Translations under genes and position numbers: made by a program
From: Micromonospora halophytica
GTDB lineage: Bacteria; Actinomycetota; Actinomycetes; Mycobacteriales; Micromonosporaceae
Direction of reading: 5' to 3'
Length of the DNA stretch: 64,000 nt
NCBI RefSeq assembly: GCF_900090245.1
Contig: NZ_FMDN01000004.1
Coordinates: 142,169 to 206,168 of the forward strand
Part shown: piece by piece, positions 1 to 10,388 of the stretch
Layout of the letters: every line of letters begins with the position of its first letter
Numbering within the stretch: the first letter of the stretch is position 1
Notes under the pieces: model-generated
Database searches by the model: none
What the model saw: only the letters and a program-made list of their open reading frames with translations
What the model was told of the DNA's origin: nothing

Positions 1-704
1 GGTCGGTCGCGCTGCTCCCGCCACCAGGTGGTGGTGACCAGGTCCGGGCGACGGCGCTGCATCTGGCGGCCGAGCGCCAGCACCGCCCGCCGGCACTCGC
101 CGAAGCTCCAGCGGGGCTCGATGGAGAGGTAGACGTGCAGACCCCGGCCGCCGGTGGTCTTCGGGTAGCCGACCAGACCCAGCTCGTCGAGGAAGGCCCG
201 CACCTCGTGCGCCACCGGCACCACCTGCTCGAAGCCCACGCCCGGCATCGGATCCAGGTCGATCCGCAGCTGGTCCGGGTGCTCCACGTCGGCCGCGCTC
301 ACCGGCCAGGGATGGAACCGCAGGGTGCCCAGGTTGGCCGCCCAGATCACCACGGCCAGCTCGCTCGGCGCGACCTCGTCGGCCGTCCGGCCGCTGGGGA
401 AGGTGATGTGTGCGGTGCGCACCCAGTCGGGCGCGCCGACCGGCAGGCGCTTCTGGTAGAAGGCGTCACCCCGGTTGTCCTGCCGGGTGCCGATCTTCGC
501 CCCCTCGAACACCCCGCGCGGCCAGCGTTCCAGCATGGTGGGGCGGTCCCGCAGGGCGCGCAGGATGCCGTCGCCGACGGCGAGGAAGTAGCGCACCACG
601 TCCAACTTGGTCAGCCCACGCTGCGGGAAGTAGGGCTTGTCCGGGCTGGAGACCCGGACGACCCGCTCCCCGACCTGGATCTCCTCGGCCGCCGTCGTCG
701 CCAC
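1..704 (-). CDS. LigD-type NHEJ DNA polymerase (PolDom), partial
   Basis: This is the N-terminal 234 residues of a protein that runs off the left edge. It starts at a GTG at 704, which opens a continuous frame. The sequence matches the archaeo-eukaryotic-primase-like polymerase domain of bacterial LigD. Visible landmarks are SSPDKPYFPQ near the N-terminus, TRQDNRGDAFYQKR, ELAVVIWAANLGTLRFHPWP, the catalytic acidic pair in RIDLDPMPG, and TTGGRGLHVYLSI. The family fills gaps with ribo- or deoxynucleotides during Ku-dependent end joining. Actinomycetes often encode this domain as a stand-alone protein. Whether a ligase or nuclease domain follows is outside the window. Confidence 0.88.
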   Translation of the reverse strand, partial: MATTAAEEIQVGERVVRVSSPDKPYFPQRGLTKLDVVRYFLAVGDGILRALRDRPTMLERWPRGVFEGAKIGTRQDNRGDAFYQKRLPVGAPDWVRTAHITFPSGRTADEVAPSELAVVIWAANLGTLRFHPWPVSAADVEHPDQLRIDLDPMPGVGFEQVVPVAHEVRAFLDELGLVGYPKTTGGRGLHVYLSIEPRWSFGECRRAVLALGRQMQRRRPDLVTTTWWREQRDR

Positions 705-827
705 GCCTCACACCGTAACGGCAGGCTCCGACACCCGGGCCCGGCTCGCGGGGACCCGGCGACGACCGGCACGGTACGCGGGTGGGCCGCCTCCACCGGT
801 CCCGGCCTGCGCTCCTAGGCTGCCGCC

Positions 828-1448
828 ATGGCGACGTACTTCGACGTGCACCCGGAGAACCCGCAACCGCGGACGATCAGCCGGGTGGTCGACCTCCTGC
901 GCTCCGACGGGTTGATCGCGTATCCGACGGACTCGTGTTTCGCCCTGGGCTGTCGGATCGGCAACCGGGACGGCATCGACCGGATCCGGGACATCCGCCA
1001 ACTCGACAGCCGGCACCACTTCACCCTGGTGTGCCGGGACTTCGCGCAGCTCGGCCAGCTCGTCCAGATCAACAACGCCCTGTTCCGGTCGCTGAAGGCG
1101 GCGACTCCCGGCAGCTACACGTTCATCCTGCCGGCGACGCGGGAGGTGCCGCGCCGCCTGCTGCACCCGAAGAAGAAGACCGTCGGCGTACGCATCCCCG
1201 ATCACCCGGTGGCGCAGGCGCTGCTGACCGAACTGGGCGAGCCGCTGGTGTCGAGCACCCTGCTGCTGCCCGACGAGGCCGAACCGATGACACAGGGCTG
1301 GGAGATCAAGGAGCGGCTCGACCACGTACTCGACGCGGTGATCGATTCCGGCGAGTGCGGCACCCTGCCCACCACGGTGGTCGACTTCTCGCAGGGCGAG
1401 GCGGAGATCGTCCGCCGGGGCGCCGGAGACCCGTCCCGCTTCGAGTAG
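828..1448 (+). CDS. YrdC/Sua5/YciO-family L-threonylcarbamoyladenylate synthase-like protein
   Basis: A 206-residue single-domain YrdC-fold protein. Conserved features are the KxR-like nucleotide-binding region with YPTDSCFALGC near residue 35, the RHHFTLVC stretch, PGSYTFILPAT, the KKKTVGVRIPDHP motif, and SSTLLLPDEAEP. This pattern is typical of the YciO subgroup rather than TsaC proper. Enzymes of the superfamily make threonylcarbamoyl-AMP for t6A modification of tRNA; the YciO subgroup has weaker or uncertain activity. The ATG at 828 fits because the domain begins immediately after it. The gene stands alone between minus-strand neighbours. Confidence 0.85.
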   Translation: MATYFDVHPENPQPRTISRVVDLLRSDGLIAYPTDSCFALGCRIGNRDGIDRIRDIRQLDSRHHFTLVCRDFAQLGQLVQINNALFRSLKAATPGSYTFILPATREVPRRLLHPKKKTVGVRIPDHPVAQALLTELGEPLVSSTLLLPDEAEPMTQGWEIKERLDHVLDAVIDSGECGTLPTTVVDFSQGEAEIVRRGAGDPSRFE

Positions 1449-1481
1449 GCCGGGGCGTCGACGCGACCACCGGCGGGCGGC

Positions 1482-2024
1482 TCAGGGCGTCGGGTCGTCC
1501 AGCGCCGGCAGGGGCAGCCGCACCACGGCGGCGCTGCCGGCGCCCTGCGGCGAGTGCTCGGGTGGCGGCCGGTGCGGCTGCGGCGTCCGGGTGTGCAGCC
1601 GCCCCGCCGGCCCGTTGCGCCGGTCCACGTGGCACGTCACCAGGTGGATCGGCGGCGGGGGCACGGCGTGCCGGCCCGGCCCCCAGCGCACCCACACCGC
1701 GACGCGACCCGCGGCGGCCTCCGCGGCCAGCTTGTCCCAGGTACGACGCCGGTCGGTGTGGTCGACCTCGACGACGACGGGTGGCCCGTCCGGCCGGGCG
1801 CACGCCACGTCGAGCACGGACCGCTGGTGCGACAACGGCGGTGGCAACGGCAGCACGCTCGGCGCCCGGCGGTAGACCCGCCAGCCCTGCCCGCTCGCCC
1901 AGTCGAGCACCGACCCGATGATCCGCGCCGTCACCGCGTCGGTGGTCAGGTCGACGAAGGTGAGCCGCGCGAGATGGCGCCCGAGTGACGCCGCCAGCCG
2001 TTCGCCGTCCCGCCCACCGTCCAT
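1482..2024 (-). CDS. Conserved hypothetical protein, possibly nuclease-like
   Basis: A 180-residue soluble protein with no signal peptide or membrane segment. The central part (SVLDVACARPDG, then VVVEVDHTDRRRTWDKL, then VAVWVRWG) resembles the beta-strand and acidic-residue pattern of restriction-endonuclease-like folds, with D..EVD and a following W-D-K. That resemblance is only my reading. The C-terminal 40 residues are proline-rich and look disordered. It is convergent with the YciO-like gene. Function unknown. Confidence 0.6.
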   Translation of the reverse strand: MDGGRDGERLAASLGRHLARLTFVDLTTDAVTARIIGSVLDWASGQGWRVYRRAPSVLPLPPPLSHQRSVLDVACARPDGPPVVVEVDHTDRRRTWDKLAAEAAAGRVAVWVRWGPGRHAVPPPPIHLVTCHVDRRNGPAGRLHTRTPQPHRPPPEHSPQGAGSAAVVRLPLPALDDPTP

Positions 2025-2193
2025 GGCGGCAGGGTAACGGCTCGCCCTGCGCCCCCGGCCGACGGCCGCGGGCCACAGGTCGGCAGCGGAACGGCCACCC
2101 GGGCGCGGTTCGCACGGAGCGACGGGGCCGTCCGGGGTGAGGAAGCGTGGCGACCGGGCGGACCGTCGGCCCGCCCGGTCGTCACCACCGGCC

Positions 2194-2430
2194 TCAGCTG
2201 TTCTCGCGCAGCCGCGACATCAGCATCTGCTTGCCCTGCTCGCCGGCCTTGCGGTTGCTCTCCTGGATCTTGCGGAACCAGGTGGCCAACTCGCTGTCAC
2301 CCCGGGCGTCGGCGTCCGCGATGTACGTCTCCAGCTGCCAGATGTGCTGCAACGACATCTGCACGGCGTGGATCAGGTCGTAGTTCTTGTCCTTCACCGG
2401 GCTGGCCGGCTCCCTGACCATGGTGGCCAC
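2194..2430 (-). CDS. Small conserved helical protein
   Basis: A 78-residue all-helical protein (KDKNYDLIHAVQ, IWQLETYIADAD, FRKIQESNRKAGEQ). The spacing of His, Glu and Asp residues is reminiscent of a minimal ferritin-like or helical-bundle protein, but metal ligation is not established. The starting Met at 2430 has an upstream GGGAGG at a good distance on the minus strand. Similar small proteins occur widely in actinomycetes. Function unknown. Confidence 0.65.
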   Translation of the reverse strand: MATMVREPASPVKDKNYDLIHAVQMSLQHIWQLETYIADADARGDSELATWFRKIQESNRKAGEQGKQMLMSRLRENS

Positions 2431-2578
2431 GGCACACCTCCCTGTGTCGGTTTCGGGTGAGCCCAGCGGTTACCCGCCCCCGGTGGCTTCACGCACCGCC
2501 GACCGGCGGCATCGGCGACGGACGTGGCGGACGAGCCCACACGATTACCCCGCGCGGCCCCCGGGTACGCATGGGCCC

Positions 2579-3154
2579 ATGGCGGAACTGGCAGCCCTCT
2601 GGATCGTCCGACACGGTGAGAGCACGGCCAACGTGGCGGCCTCCGCGGCCGAGCAGTCCGGCGCGGAGCTGATCGACCTCACCCACCGGGATGCCGACGT
2701 GCCGCTGTCGGCCACCGGCGAGGAGCAGTCCCGGGCCACCGCCCGCTGGCTGGCCGGCCTGCCCGAGCAGCGCCGCCCGGACGTGGCGGTGGTGTCGCCG
2801 TACCTGCGGGCGGTGCGGACCTCGGAGCCGGCGCTGGCCGGCACCGGCGTCCCGGCCAGCCGGGACGAGCGGCTGCGCGACCGGGAACTGGGCATCCTCG
2901 ACGGGCTGACCGGGCACGGGGTCGCCCGCCGGTTCCCCGACGAGGCCGCCCGCCGGCAGCGGCTCGGCAAGTTCTACTACCGGCCCCCGGGCGGCGAGTC
3001 GTGGACGGACGTGGCGCTGCGGCTACGCGCGCTCCTCGGCGACCTGCGCCGCGACCACGAGGGGCGGCGGGTGCTGCTCTTCGGCCACGACGCCCTGGTC
3101 TTCCTGCTCCGCTACCTGGTCGAAGGGCTGACCGAGGCCGAGCTGATGGGCTGA
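2579..3154 (+). CDS. Histidine phosphatase family protein (C-terminus frameshifted)
   Basis: Starts at ATG 2579. The catalytic RHGE motif (IVRHGESTANV) is about ten residues in, and the second catalytic His lies in LLFGHDALVFLL near the end. The frame stops at 3152-3154 just after TEAELMG. The sequence immediately downstream in the next frame reads LTGEHVIANCSVTGW and on to a TGA at 3235-3237, which is exactly how this family continues. A single missing base near 3148 would explain this, either as a real mutation or a sequencing error. The restored protein would end at 3237. The family includes cofactor-dependent mutase-like and cofactor-independent phosphatases; the substrate here is unknown. 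Confidence 0.8.
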   Translation: MAELAALWIVRHGESTANVAASAAEQSGAELIDLTHRDADVPLSATGEEQSRATARWLAGLPEQRRPDVAVVSPYLRAVRTSEPALAGTGVPASRDERLRDRELGILDGLTGHGVARRFPDEAARRQRLGKFYYRPPGGESWTDVALRLRALLGDLRRDHEGRRVLLFGHDALVFLLRYLVEGLTEAELMG

Positions 3155-3475
3155 CCGGGGAACACGTGATCGCCAACTGCTCGGTGACCGGCTGGTCGGC
3201 CGACGCCGACGGTCGCCTCGTCCGGCGCACGCGGTGAGCGGACAGCGGCTGGTGCCCCGGTTCGGGCGGATCGGCTTCCTCGCCCGCGAGCTGCTGGACG
3301 AGATCCCGCACACCCTGGCCACCGTATGACGGTCGTCGACCAGCCGAACGGATGTGTGTAACGCCACACGAGACTTCTACGCTGTTGGTTCGGAAGCGGG
3401 CAACCCGCCCCCTTCCCGCCGGCCGCTCCCCACCAGGGGGCGTATCCCGGCTGGAAACAGCCCCTGGGAGTCTGT

Positions 3476-4960
<1,485 letters not shown>

Positions 4961-4980
4961 CAGCAACCCGGCACCAGCGG

Positions 4981-5010
4981 TGGGACCCGGCGGACATCCG
5001 CCGGGTCCCA
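4981..5010 (+). terminator. Intrinsic-type hairpin after S8 protease
   Basis: A perfect 14-bp inverted repeat: 4981-4994 pairs with 4997-5010, leaving a minimal CA centre, and is followed by CCGTTTTCG. It sits 20 bases after the protease stop codon and reads as its transcription terminator. Confidence 0.8.
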
Positions 5011-5075
5011 TCCGTTTTCGCAGCTCATGCCTGGGGTAGGGGATCCGGCGTCAGACGAACCAAGGAGGTCCGCCG

Positions 5076-5576
5076 GTGTCCACCGATGCCATCGTCCTGC
5101 TCAAAGAGGACCACAAGGAGATGCGCCGCCTGTTCCGGGAGTTCCAGAAGGCCGAGGACGGCCCGGCCGACGCGCGCGGCCGGCTGGTGCGGCAGATCCT
5201 GGAGGCGCTGACGGTGCACACCTACCTCGAGAACGAGGTGATGTACCCGGAGGTCCGCAAGCTGCTGCCGGACCTGGAGGACGACATCCTCGAGTCGTAC
5301 GAGGAGCACCACGTCGCCGACCTGCTCTGCGCCGAGCTGGCCACCATGGACCCCTCCGACGAGCGCTTCGTCGCCAAGACCACGGTGCTCATCGAGAACG
5401 TCGGGCACCACGTCGAGGAGGAGGAGCAGGAGTGGTTCCCCAAGGTGCGCGAGGCGCTCGGCCGTAACCAGCTCCAGGAGATCGGCCAACGGATGATCGA
5501 CCTGCGCGCGGACGCGCCGCGTACCCCCACCGACCCCGAGGCGGTCCGGAAGGCCGTCGACGCGGTCACCGCCTGA
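5076..5576 (+). CDS. Hemerythrin domain-containing protein
   Basis: A 166-residue soluble hemerythrin-like protein. It begins at GTG 5076 with a strong AAGGAGG at 5062-5068. The candidate di-iron ligands appear in family order: His in LKEDHKEMRRLF, His and Glu in HTYLENEVMYPE, the His pair in EEHHVADLL, and HHVEEEEQEWFPKV. Such proteins bind oxygen, NO or peroxide at a di-iron site and are often linked to redox stress. It stands alone, converging on the metallophosphoesterase gene. Confidence 0.9.
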   Translation: MSTDAIVLLKEDHKEMRRLFREFQKAEDGPADARGRLVRQILEALTVHTYLENEVMYPEVRKLLPDLEDDILESYEEHHVADLLCAELATMDPSDERFVAKTTVLIENVGHHVEEEEQEWFPKVREALGRNQLQEIGQRMIDLRADAPRTPTDPEAVRKAVDAVTA

Positions 5577-5593
5577 GCTGCTACGACGCGACG

Positions 5594-5620
5594 CGGGGCC
5601 CGGCCGACCGCCGGGCCCCG
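5594..5620. terminator. Bidirectional hairpin between convergent genes
   Basis: An 11-bp perfect stem, 5594-5604 with 5610-5620, with loop CGACC. It lies between the hemerythrin stop (5576) and the metallophosphoesterase stop (5628), so it can terminate both transcripts. Confidence 0.7.
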
Positions 5621-5627
5621 TCGCCTG

Positions 5628-6494
5628 TCACCTGACGACCGGCGGATCGCCGTCCGGCGCGGGCAGGATCCGGCGCAGCTGCCCCGGAGGTACGGCCCGC
5701 CGCCGCCACTCCCTCGGGTAGCCCACCGAGACCTCCTCGAAGCGCACCCCGTCGTGCCAGGTGGTCCGGGGAATGTGCAGGTGCCCGTAGACGACCGCGA
5801 CGGCGTCGAAGCGCCGGTGCCAGTCGGCGGTGGCCTCGGTGCCGCACCACTGGGCGAAGATCGGGTAGTGCAGTACCCGGGTCGGATCCCGGACCAGCGG
5901 CCAGTGGTTGACCAGCACTGTCGGCAGGGCCGGGTCACGACCGGCGAGCCGCCGGGCCGTCTCGGCGACCCGCGCCGCACACCATTCCGCCCGGCCCGGG
6001 TACGGGTCGGGATGCAGCATGAACTCGTCGGTGCAGACGATCCCGGTACGGTACGCCTCGGCCAGGGCCGCTTCGCGGTTCAGCCCGTCGGGGCGCCAGC
6101 TGTAGTCGTAGAGCAGGAACAGGGGCGCGACCAGCACCGGCCCGCCCGCACCCCGCCACACCGGATACTCGTCCTCCGGGGTGAGCACGCCCAGGGCCCG
6201 GCACCGCTGCACCAGGTGCTCGTAGCGGGCCAGGCCCCGCAGCGTGACCGGATCGCCCGGCGGGGTCCAGAGCTCGTGGTTACCGGGCGACCACACCACC
6301 TTCTCGAACCGCTCGGCGAGCAGCCCGAGCGCCCACTCGACGTCGGCGGCGGTGTCCGCGACGTCCCCGGCGACGATCAGCCAGTCCCGGGGCGAGGCCG
6401 GTCGCAGCGCCTCGACCAGCGCCCGGTTCTCCGAATACCCGATGTGCAGGTCGCTGATGGCGACCAGACTGCCGCCGTTCTCCTCCCCCAACAT
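5628..6494 (-). CDS. Calcineurin-like metallophosphoesterase
   Basis: A 288-residue protein starting at ATG 6494. All the classic metallophosphoesterase blocks are present in order: ISDLHIGY near residue 15, GDVADT, SPGNHELW, LVNHWPLV and VYGHLHIP. These bind two metals and hydrolyse phosphodiesters or monoesters; the substrate cannot be assigned. The frame is open upstream to 8261, but that part is antisense to glyA and the riboswitch, so 6494 is preferred. It is divergent from glyA. Confidence 0.88.
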   Translation of the reverse strand: MLGEENGGSLVAISDLHIGYSENRALVEALRPASPRDWLIVAGDVADTAADVEWALGLLAERFEKVVWSPGNHELWTPPGDPVTLRGLARYEHLVQRCRALGVLTPEDEYPVWRGAGGPVLVAPLFLLYDYSWRPDGLNREAALAEAYRTGIVCTDEFMLHPDPYPGRAEWCAARVAETARRLAGRDPALPTVLVNHWPLVRDPTRVLHYPIFAQWCGTEATADWHRRFDAVAVVYGHLHIPRTTWHDGVRFEEVSVGYPREWRRRAVPPGQLRRILPAPDGDPPVVR

Positions 6495-6619
6495 CAGCCG
6501 ATCGTACGCAGATCGCGACGCGACGTGGGGAACGCGAGCCCCACTCCGCCGAGCCCTCACCGCGACATGCTGCTGGCGAGGTGGATCCGGACGCCACGAC
6601 GGCGACCCGGTAGGATCGC

Positions 6620-6705
6620 CGATGGGCCGTGACTGGCGCGTGGGGATGGAGCACCATCGGGAAGCGGTCCCGTCATGAGGACGCACGCCGAGCGCCTGGG
6701 CCTTC
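6620..6705 (+). promoter_or_regulatory. ZTP (pfl) riboswitch upstream of glyA
   Basis: The conserved pfl-motif elements are visible. The 5' domain has CCGTGACTGGCG at 6627-6638, followed by a purine-rich strand and ACCATCGGGAAGCGG. After a short linker hairpin comes the 3' domain with GCCGAGCGCCTGGGCC at 6688-6703. This RNA class binds ZTP/ZMP, which accumulate when 10-formyl-tetrahydrofolate runs low, and raises expression of one-carbon genes. Its position directly before glyA fits. The glyA ribosome site (CTGGAGG near 6714-6720) lies just downstream. The ATG at 6675 lies inside the RNA and is not a credible start. Confidence 0.87.
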
Positions 6706-6725
6706 CGCACGTAACTGGAGGTCAC

Positions 6726-8144
6726 ATGTCGCTGAACGCCGAATCCACCGCCTTCCGCAGCGCGCTCGAGGTGATCCGCGCCGTCGAACCCCGGGTGGCC
6801 GACGCCATCGGCGCCGAGCTGGCCGACCAGCGCGAGTCGCTCAAGCTCATCGCCAGCGAGAACTACGCCTCCCCGGCCACCCTGCTGGCCATGGGCAACT
6901 GGTTCAGCGACAAGTACGCCGAGGGCACCGTCGGCCGCCGGTTCTACGCCGGCTGCCAGAACGTCGACACCGTCGAGGCGCTCGCCGCCGAGCACGCCAG
7001 GGAGCTGTTCGGCGCCGCGCACGCGTACGTGCAGCCGCACTCCGGCATCGACGCCAACCTGGTCGCCTTCTGGGCGGTCCTGGCCGACCGGGTGGAGTCC
7101 CCCGCCCTGAAGAAGGCCCAGGTACGCCAGGTCAACGACCTCACCGAGGCGGACTGGTTCGCGCTGCGCCGGGAGCTGGGCAACCAGCGGATGCTGGGCA
7201 TGTCGTTGGACGCCGGCGGCCACCTCACCCACGGCTTCCGCCCGAACATCTCCGGCAAGATGTTCGACCAGCGCAGCTACGGCACCGACCCGGCCACCGG
7301 GCTGATCGACTACGACAAGGTGGCCGAGGCGGCCCGGGAGTTCAAGCCGCTGATCCTGGTCGCCGGCTACTCGGCGTACCCGAGGAAGGTCAACTTCCGG
7401 ATCATGCGGGAGATCGCCGACTCGGTCGGCGCCACCTTCATGGTCGACATGGCGCACTTCGCCGGCCTGGTCGCCGGCAAGGTCTTCACCGGCGACTTCG
7501 ACCCGGTGCCGCACGCGCACATCGTCACCACCACCACCCACAAGTCGCTGCGCGGCCCGCGCGGCGGCATGGTGCTCTGCGGGCCCGAGCTGGCCGACCA
7601 GGTCGACCGGGGCTGCCCGATGGTGCTCGGCGGCCCGCTGCCGCACGTCATGGCGGCCAAGGCGGTCGCCCTGGCCGAGGCCCGCCGCCCCGACTTCGCC
7701 GACTACGCCCGGCGGATCGTCGACAACGCCCGGGCCCTCGCGGAGGGGCTGCTGAGCCGGGGCGCGAAGCTGGTCACCGGCGGCACCGACAACCACCTGG
7801 TGCTCATCGACGTCTCCGGCTACGGCCTGACCGGTCGACAGGCCGAGCAGGCGCTGCTCGACTCGGGCATCGTCACCAACCGCAACGCCGTCCCGCAGGA
7901 CCCGAACGGGGCCTGGTACACCTCCGGCATCCGGATCGGCACCCCGGCGCTGACCTCCCGTGGCCTGGGCACGGCGCAGATGGACGAGACCGCCGAGCTG
8001 ATCCACACCGTGCTCAGCCAGACCACGTCGGGTGAGTCGAAGGCGAAGTACGTCCTCGACCCGGCGCTGGCCGACAAGGTCGCCAAGCAGGCCAACGAGC
8101 TGCTCGCCGGCTTCCCCCTCTACCCCTCCGTCGACCTGGGCTGA
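6726..8144 (+). CDS. glyA: Serine hydroxymethyltransferase
   Basis: A 472-residue PLP enzyme interconverting serine plus tetrahydrofolate with glycine plus 5,10-methylene-THF. Start ATG 6726 is chosen for the ACTGGAGG ribosome site 6-12 bases upstream. Landmarks are LIASENYAS, the [16 protein letters not shown] block, [13 protein letters not shown] VDMAHFAGL, and the PLP-lysine loop [14 protein letters not shown]. It is longer than the usual 415-430 residues; the extra includes the N-terminal 25 residues and a C-terminal helix. It is controlled by the upstream ZTP riboswitch, which makes sense for a folate-dependent one-carbon gene. Confidence 0.95.
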   Translation: MSLNAESTAFRSALEVIRAVEPRVADAIGAELADQRESLKLIASENYASPATLLAMGNWFSDKYAEGTVGRRFYAGCQNVDTVEALAAEHARELFGAAHAYVQPHSGIDANLVAFWAVLADRVESPALKKAQVRQVNDLTEADWFALRRELGNQRMLGMSLDAGGHLTHGFRPNISGKMFDQRSYGTDPATGLIDYDKVAEAAREFKPLILVAGYSAYPRKVNFRIMREIADSVGATFMVDMAHFAGLVAGKVFTGDFDPVPHAHIVTTTTHKSLRGPRGGMVLCGPELADQVDRGCPMVLGGPLPHVMAAKAVALAEARRPDFADYARRIVDNARALAEGLLSRGAKLVTGGTDNHLVLIDVSGYGLTGRQAEQALLDSGIVTNRNAVPQDPNGAWYTSGIRIGTPALTSRGLGTAQMDETAELIHTVLSQTTSGESKAKYVLDPALADKVAKQANELLAGFPLYPSVDLG

Positions 8145-8159
8145 ACCCACCGCACTGCC

Positions 8160-8196
8160 CCGACGCCCCGCCCGGCCCGGCCGAGCGGGGCGTCGG
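8160..8196 (+). terminator. Hairpin terminator after glyA
   Basis: A 12-bp perfect stem, 8160-8171 with 8185-8196, starting 15 bases after the glyA stop. No U-tract is present, as is common in actinomycetes. Confidence 0.75.
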
Positions 8197-8340
8197 CCCG
8201 TCCCGGCCCACCGACCCCGGGCGGGGAGATCGACTCCGTGTCGGCGATGTGGCGGTATCACGGGCGCACGGATGCCGCCACCTCGCCGACATGGCGAGCC
8301 GATGCCGGCCGGGACGGCCCGAGCAGCGCGGGCGGGCCGG

Positions 8341-9999
8341 TCAGGCGGGGCGCCTCAGGGCACGGTTGCGCAGGGCGCGCAGGCGGTGCAGGACGTCGCT
8401 GCCGCCCCGGCCGAAGTGGTCGTGCAGGGCGCGGTACTCGGCGTACAGGTCGTCGTAGGCCGCGGCGCGGGCCGGGTCCGGGTGGTACGTCTCCCGGTGC
8501 GGGGCGCCCATCGCCGCCGACGCGGACTCCACGTCCGGGTACGCCCCGGCGGCCGTCGCCGCATGGATCGCCGCGCCGAGCGCCGCCGGGTGCGCCGAGT
8601 CCAGCACGTGCAGTGGGCGGCGCAGCACGTCGGCGTAGACGCGCAGCAGCAGCCGGTTGGCGGTGAGACCACCTGCTGCGGTCAGCTCGTCCACCGACAC
8701 CCCGGCAACGCCGAACGCCTCCACCACGGTGCGGGCCCCGAAGGCGGTCGCCTCCAGCAGCGCCCGCCAGATCTCCTCCGGCCGGGTGGCCAGGGTCAGG
8801 CCGACCAGCACGCCGCTGAGCTCGTGGTCCATCAGCACCGACCGGTTGCCGCTGTGCCAGTCCAGCGCGAGCAGCCCGTGCCCGCCGACCGGTTGGTCCG
8901 CCGCCAGCTCATCGAGCAACTCGTGCACGGTGACGCCCCGGTCGGCCGCCAGCGAGGCGTACCCGGCGGGCAGCGCCCTCTCGACGTACCACGCGAAGAT
9001 GTCGCCGACCCCACTCTGGCCGGCCTCGTAGCCCCACCGGCCGGCGGTCACCCCGCCGTCGACCACCCCGCAGAGGCCGGGCACCTCGTGGCAGGCGTCC
9101 GCGTTCATGATCAGACAGGTGCTGGTGCCCAGCACGGCGAGCATCCGACCCGGGGCCACCGACCGGGCCGCCGCCGCGGTGACGTGCGCGTCGATCGCGC
9201 CGACCGCCACCGGCGTGCCTTCCGGCAGCCCGGTCCAGGCGGCCGCCTCGGCGGTGAGCGTCCCGGCGCGGGCGCCGGCGGGCGCGAGCGGACCGTCCAC
9301 CTTCGGCAGCAGCCCGGGCAGGGCGGGGTGCACCGCGGCGAGGAAGTCGGCGGACGGGTGGCGACCGGCCTGGACGAGGCCCTTGAAGCCGGCGGCGGAG
9401 ACGTTGCGGGTCCGCCGCCCGGAGAGCTGCCAGACGAGCCAGTCCGCCGTCTCGATCCAGCAGTCGGCGGCGTGGAAGATCTCCGGGTCGGCCTCCAGCA
9501 GTTCGAGGACCTTGGCGAGCTGCCACTCGGCGGAGACCCGGCCGCCGTAGCGGGCCAGCCAGGGCTCGCCGCGTTCCCGCGCCACCGTGTTGATCCGGTC
9601 GGCCTGGCGCTGCGCGGCGTGGTGCTTCCACAGCTTGGGCCAGGCGTGCGGTCGGTCGCGCAGGCCGGGCAGCGCGCAGAGCGGGGTGCCGTCGGCGCGG
9701 GTGGGCAGCACGGTGCAGGAGGTGGCGTCGACCCCGATGCCGACCACGTCGCGCCGGTCGACCCCGGCGGCGGCCAGCGCGGCGGGCACCGCGACGCGTA
9801 GCACGTCGAGGTGGTCGGCGGGGTCCTGCAACGCCCAGTCCGGGGGCAGCGGGACGCCGCCGGGCAGCCGGTCGGTGAGCACCCCGTGCCGGTACGCGTG
9901 CACGGCGCTGCCGAGTTCCGCGCCGTCGTCGACGGCGACGACCACCGCCCGGCCGGAGAGCGTGCCGAAGTCCACCCCGACGGTGTACCGCCGTGTCAC
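8341..9999 (-). CDS. araB: L-ribulokinase
   Basis: A 552-residue FGGY-family sugar kinase starting at GTG 9999. The N-terminal ATPase motif TVGVDFGTLSGRAVVV, GIGVDATSCTVLP, the long ribulokinase-type insertion, VAVGAIDAHV, LGTSTCLIM and the C-terminal AAGGLTANRLLLRVYADV with LGAAIHAA are characteristic of AraB, which phosphorylates L-ribulose to L-ribulose 5-phosphate in arabinose catabolism. No araA, araD or sugar transporter is adjacent, so it may be part of a dispersed regulon. Confidence 0.9.
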   Translation of the reverse strand: MTRRYTVGVDFGTLSGRAVVVAVDDGAELGSAVHAYRHGVLTDRLPGGVPLPPDWALQDPADHLDVLRVAVPAALAAAGVDRRDVVGIGVDATSCTVLPTRADGTPLCALPGLRDRPHAWPKLWKHHAAQRQADRINTVARERGEPWLARYGGRVSAEWQLAKVLELLEADPEIFHAADCWIETADWLVWQLSGRRTRNVSAAGFKGLVQAGRHPSADFLAAVHPALPGLLPKVDGPLAPAGARAGTLTAEAAAWTGLPEGTPVAVGAIDAHVTAAAARSVAPGRMLAVLGTSTCLIMNADACHEVPGLCGVVDGGVTAGRWGYEAGQSGVGDIFAWYVERALPAGYASLAADRGVTVHELLDELAADQPVGGHGLLALDWHSGNRSVLMDHELSGVLVGLTLATRPEEIWRALLEATAFGARTVVEAFGVAGVSVDELTAAGGLTANRLLLRVYADVLRRPLHVLDSAHPAALGAAIHAATAAGAYPDVESASAAMGAPHRETYHPDPARAAAYDDLYAEYRALHDHFGRGGSDVLHRLRALRNRALRRPA

Positions 10000-10067
10000 C
10001 GCCGATCCTCCCGTCCCCGCCTCCGGCGCTCGCGGGACGGCCGGGCCACGCTAGCAGCCCTGGACGG

Positions 10068-10328
10068 TCAGCCGAGCTGCCGCTTGAGGTGGTACCGGTG
10101 CACCTCGGTGCTGCCCTGCACGTTGTTCACGTCCTCGGCGGCCGAGACCAGCTCCCAGCCCTCCCGGCCGGCCCGGTTGAGGTGCGCGATGGCGGTGTCG
10201 CCGTACGCCGTGATGTCGGTGCGCGACCCGTCCGGGCCGTACCAGACGAACGAGACGTGGAAATTGCGTCCCTGCGCCTGATAGCGACGGACCAGCAGGG
10301 CGTACTCCCAAGCGACCATGCGGCCCAT
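10068..10328 (-). CDS. Small conserved hypothetical protein
   Basis: An 86-residue protein rich in aromatic beta strands (WEYALLVRRY, FHVSFVWYGPDG) with EGWELVSAAED in the second half, a pattern seen in short DUF4177-like proteins. Two in-frame ATGs exist, at 10328 and 10319; the second begins directly at the conserved WEYALL and may be the true start. A CATAAT box overlaps the first ATG. Function unknown. Confidence 0.6.
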   Translation of the reverse strand: MGRMVAWEYALLVRRYQAQGRNFHVSFVWYGPDGSRTDITAYGDTAIAHLNRAGREGWELVSAAEDVNNVQGSTEVHRYHLKRQLG

Positions 10329-10388
10329 TATGACTGTCCGATGAGGACGGGAGAAGCACGGGGGGTGGTGGATCGGCGACGGTCCGCA

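Noticed and set aside
3234..3329. A separate 31-codon gene after the histidine phosphatase
   Set aside because: It overlaps the restored phosphatase stop, is very short and has no recognised homology. It is recorded only with the frameshift finding.
6675..6725. Upstream ATG for glyA at 6675
   Set aside because: It lies within the ZTP riboswitch and has no ribosome site. ATG 6726 has a good one and begins at the conserved protein start.
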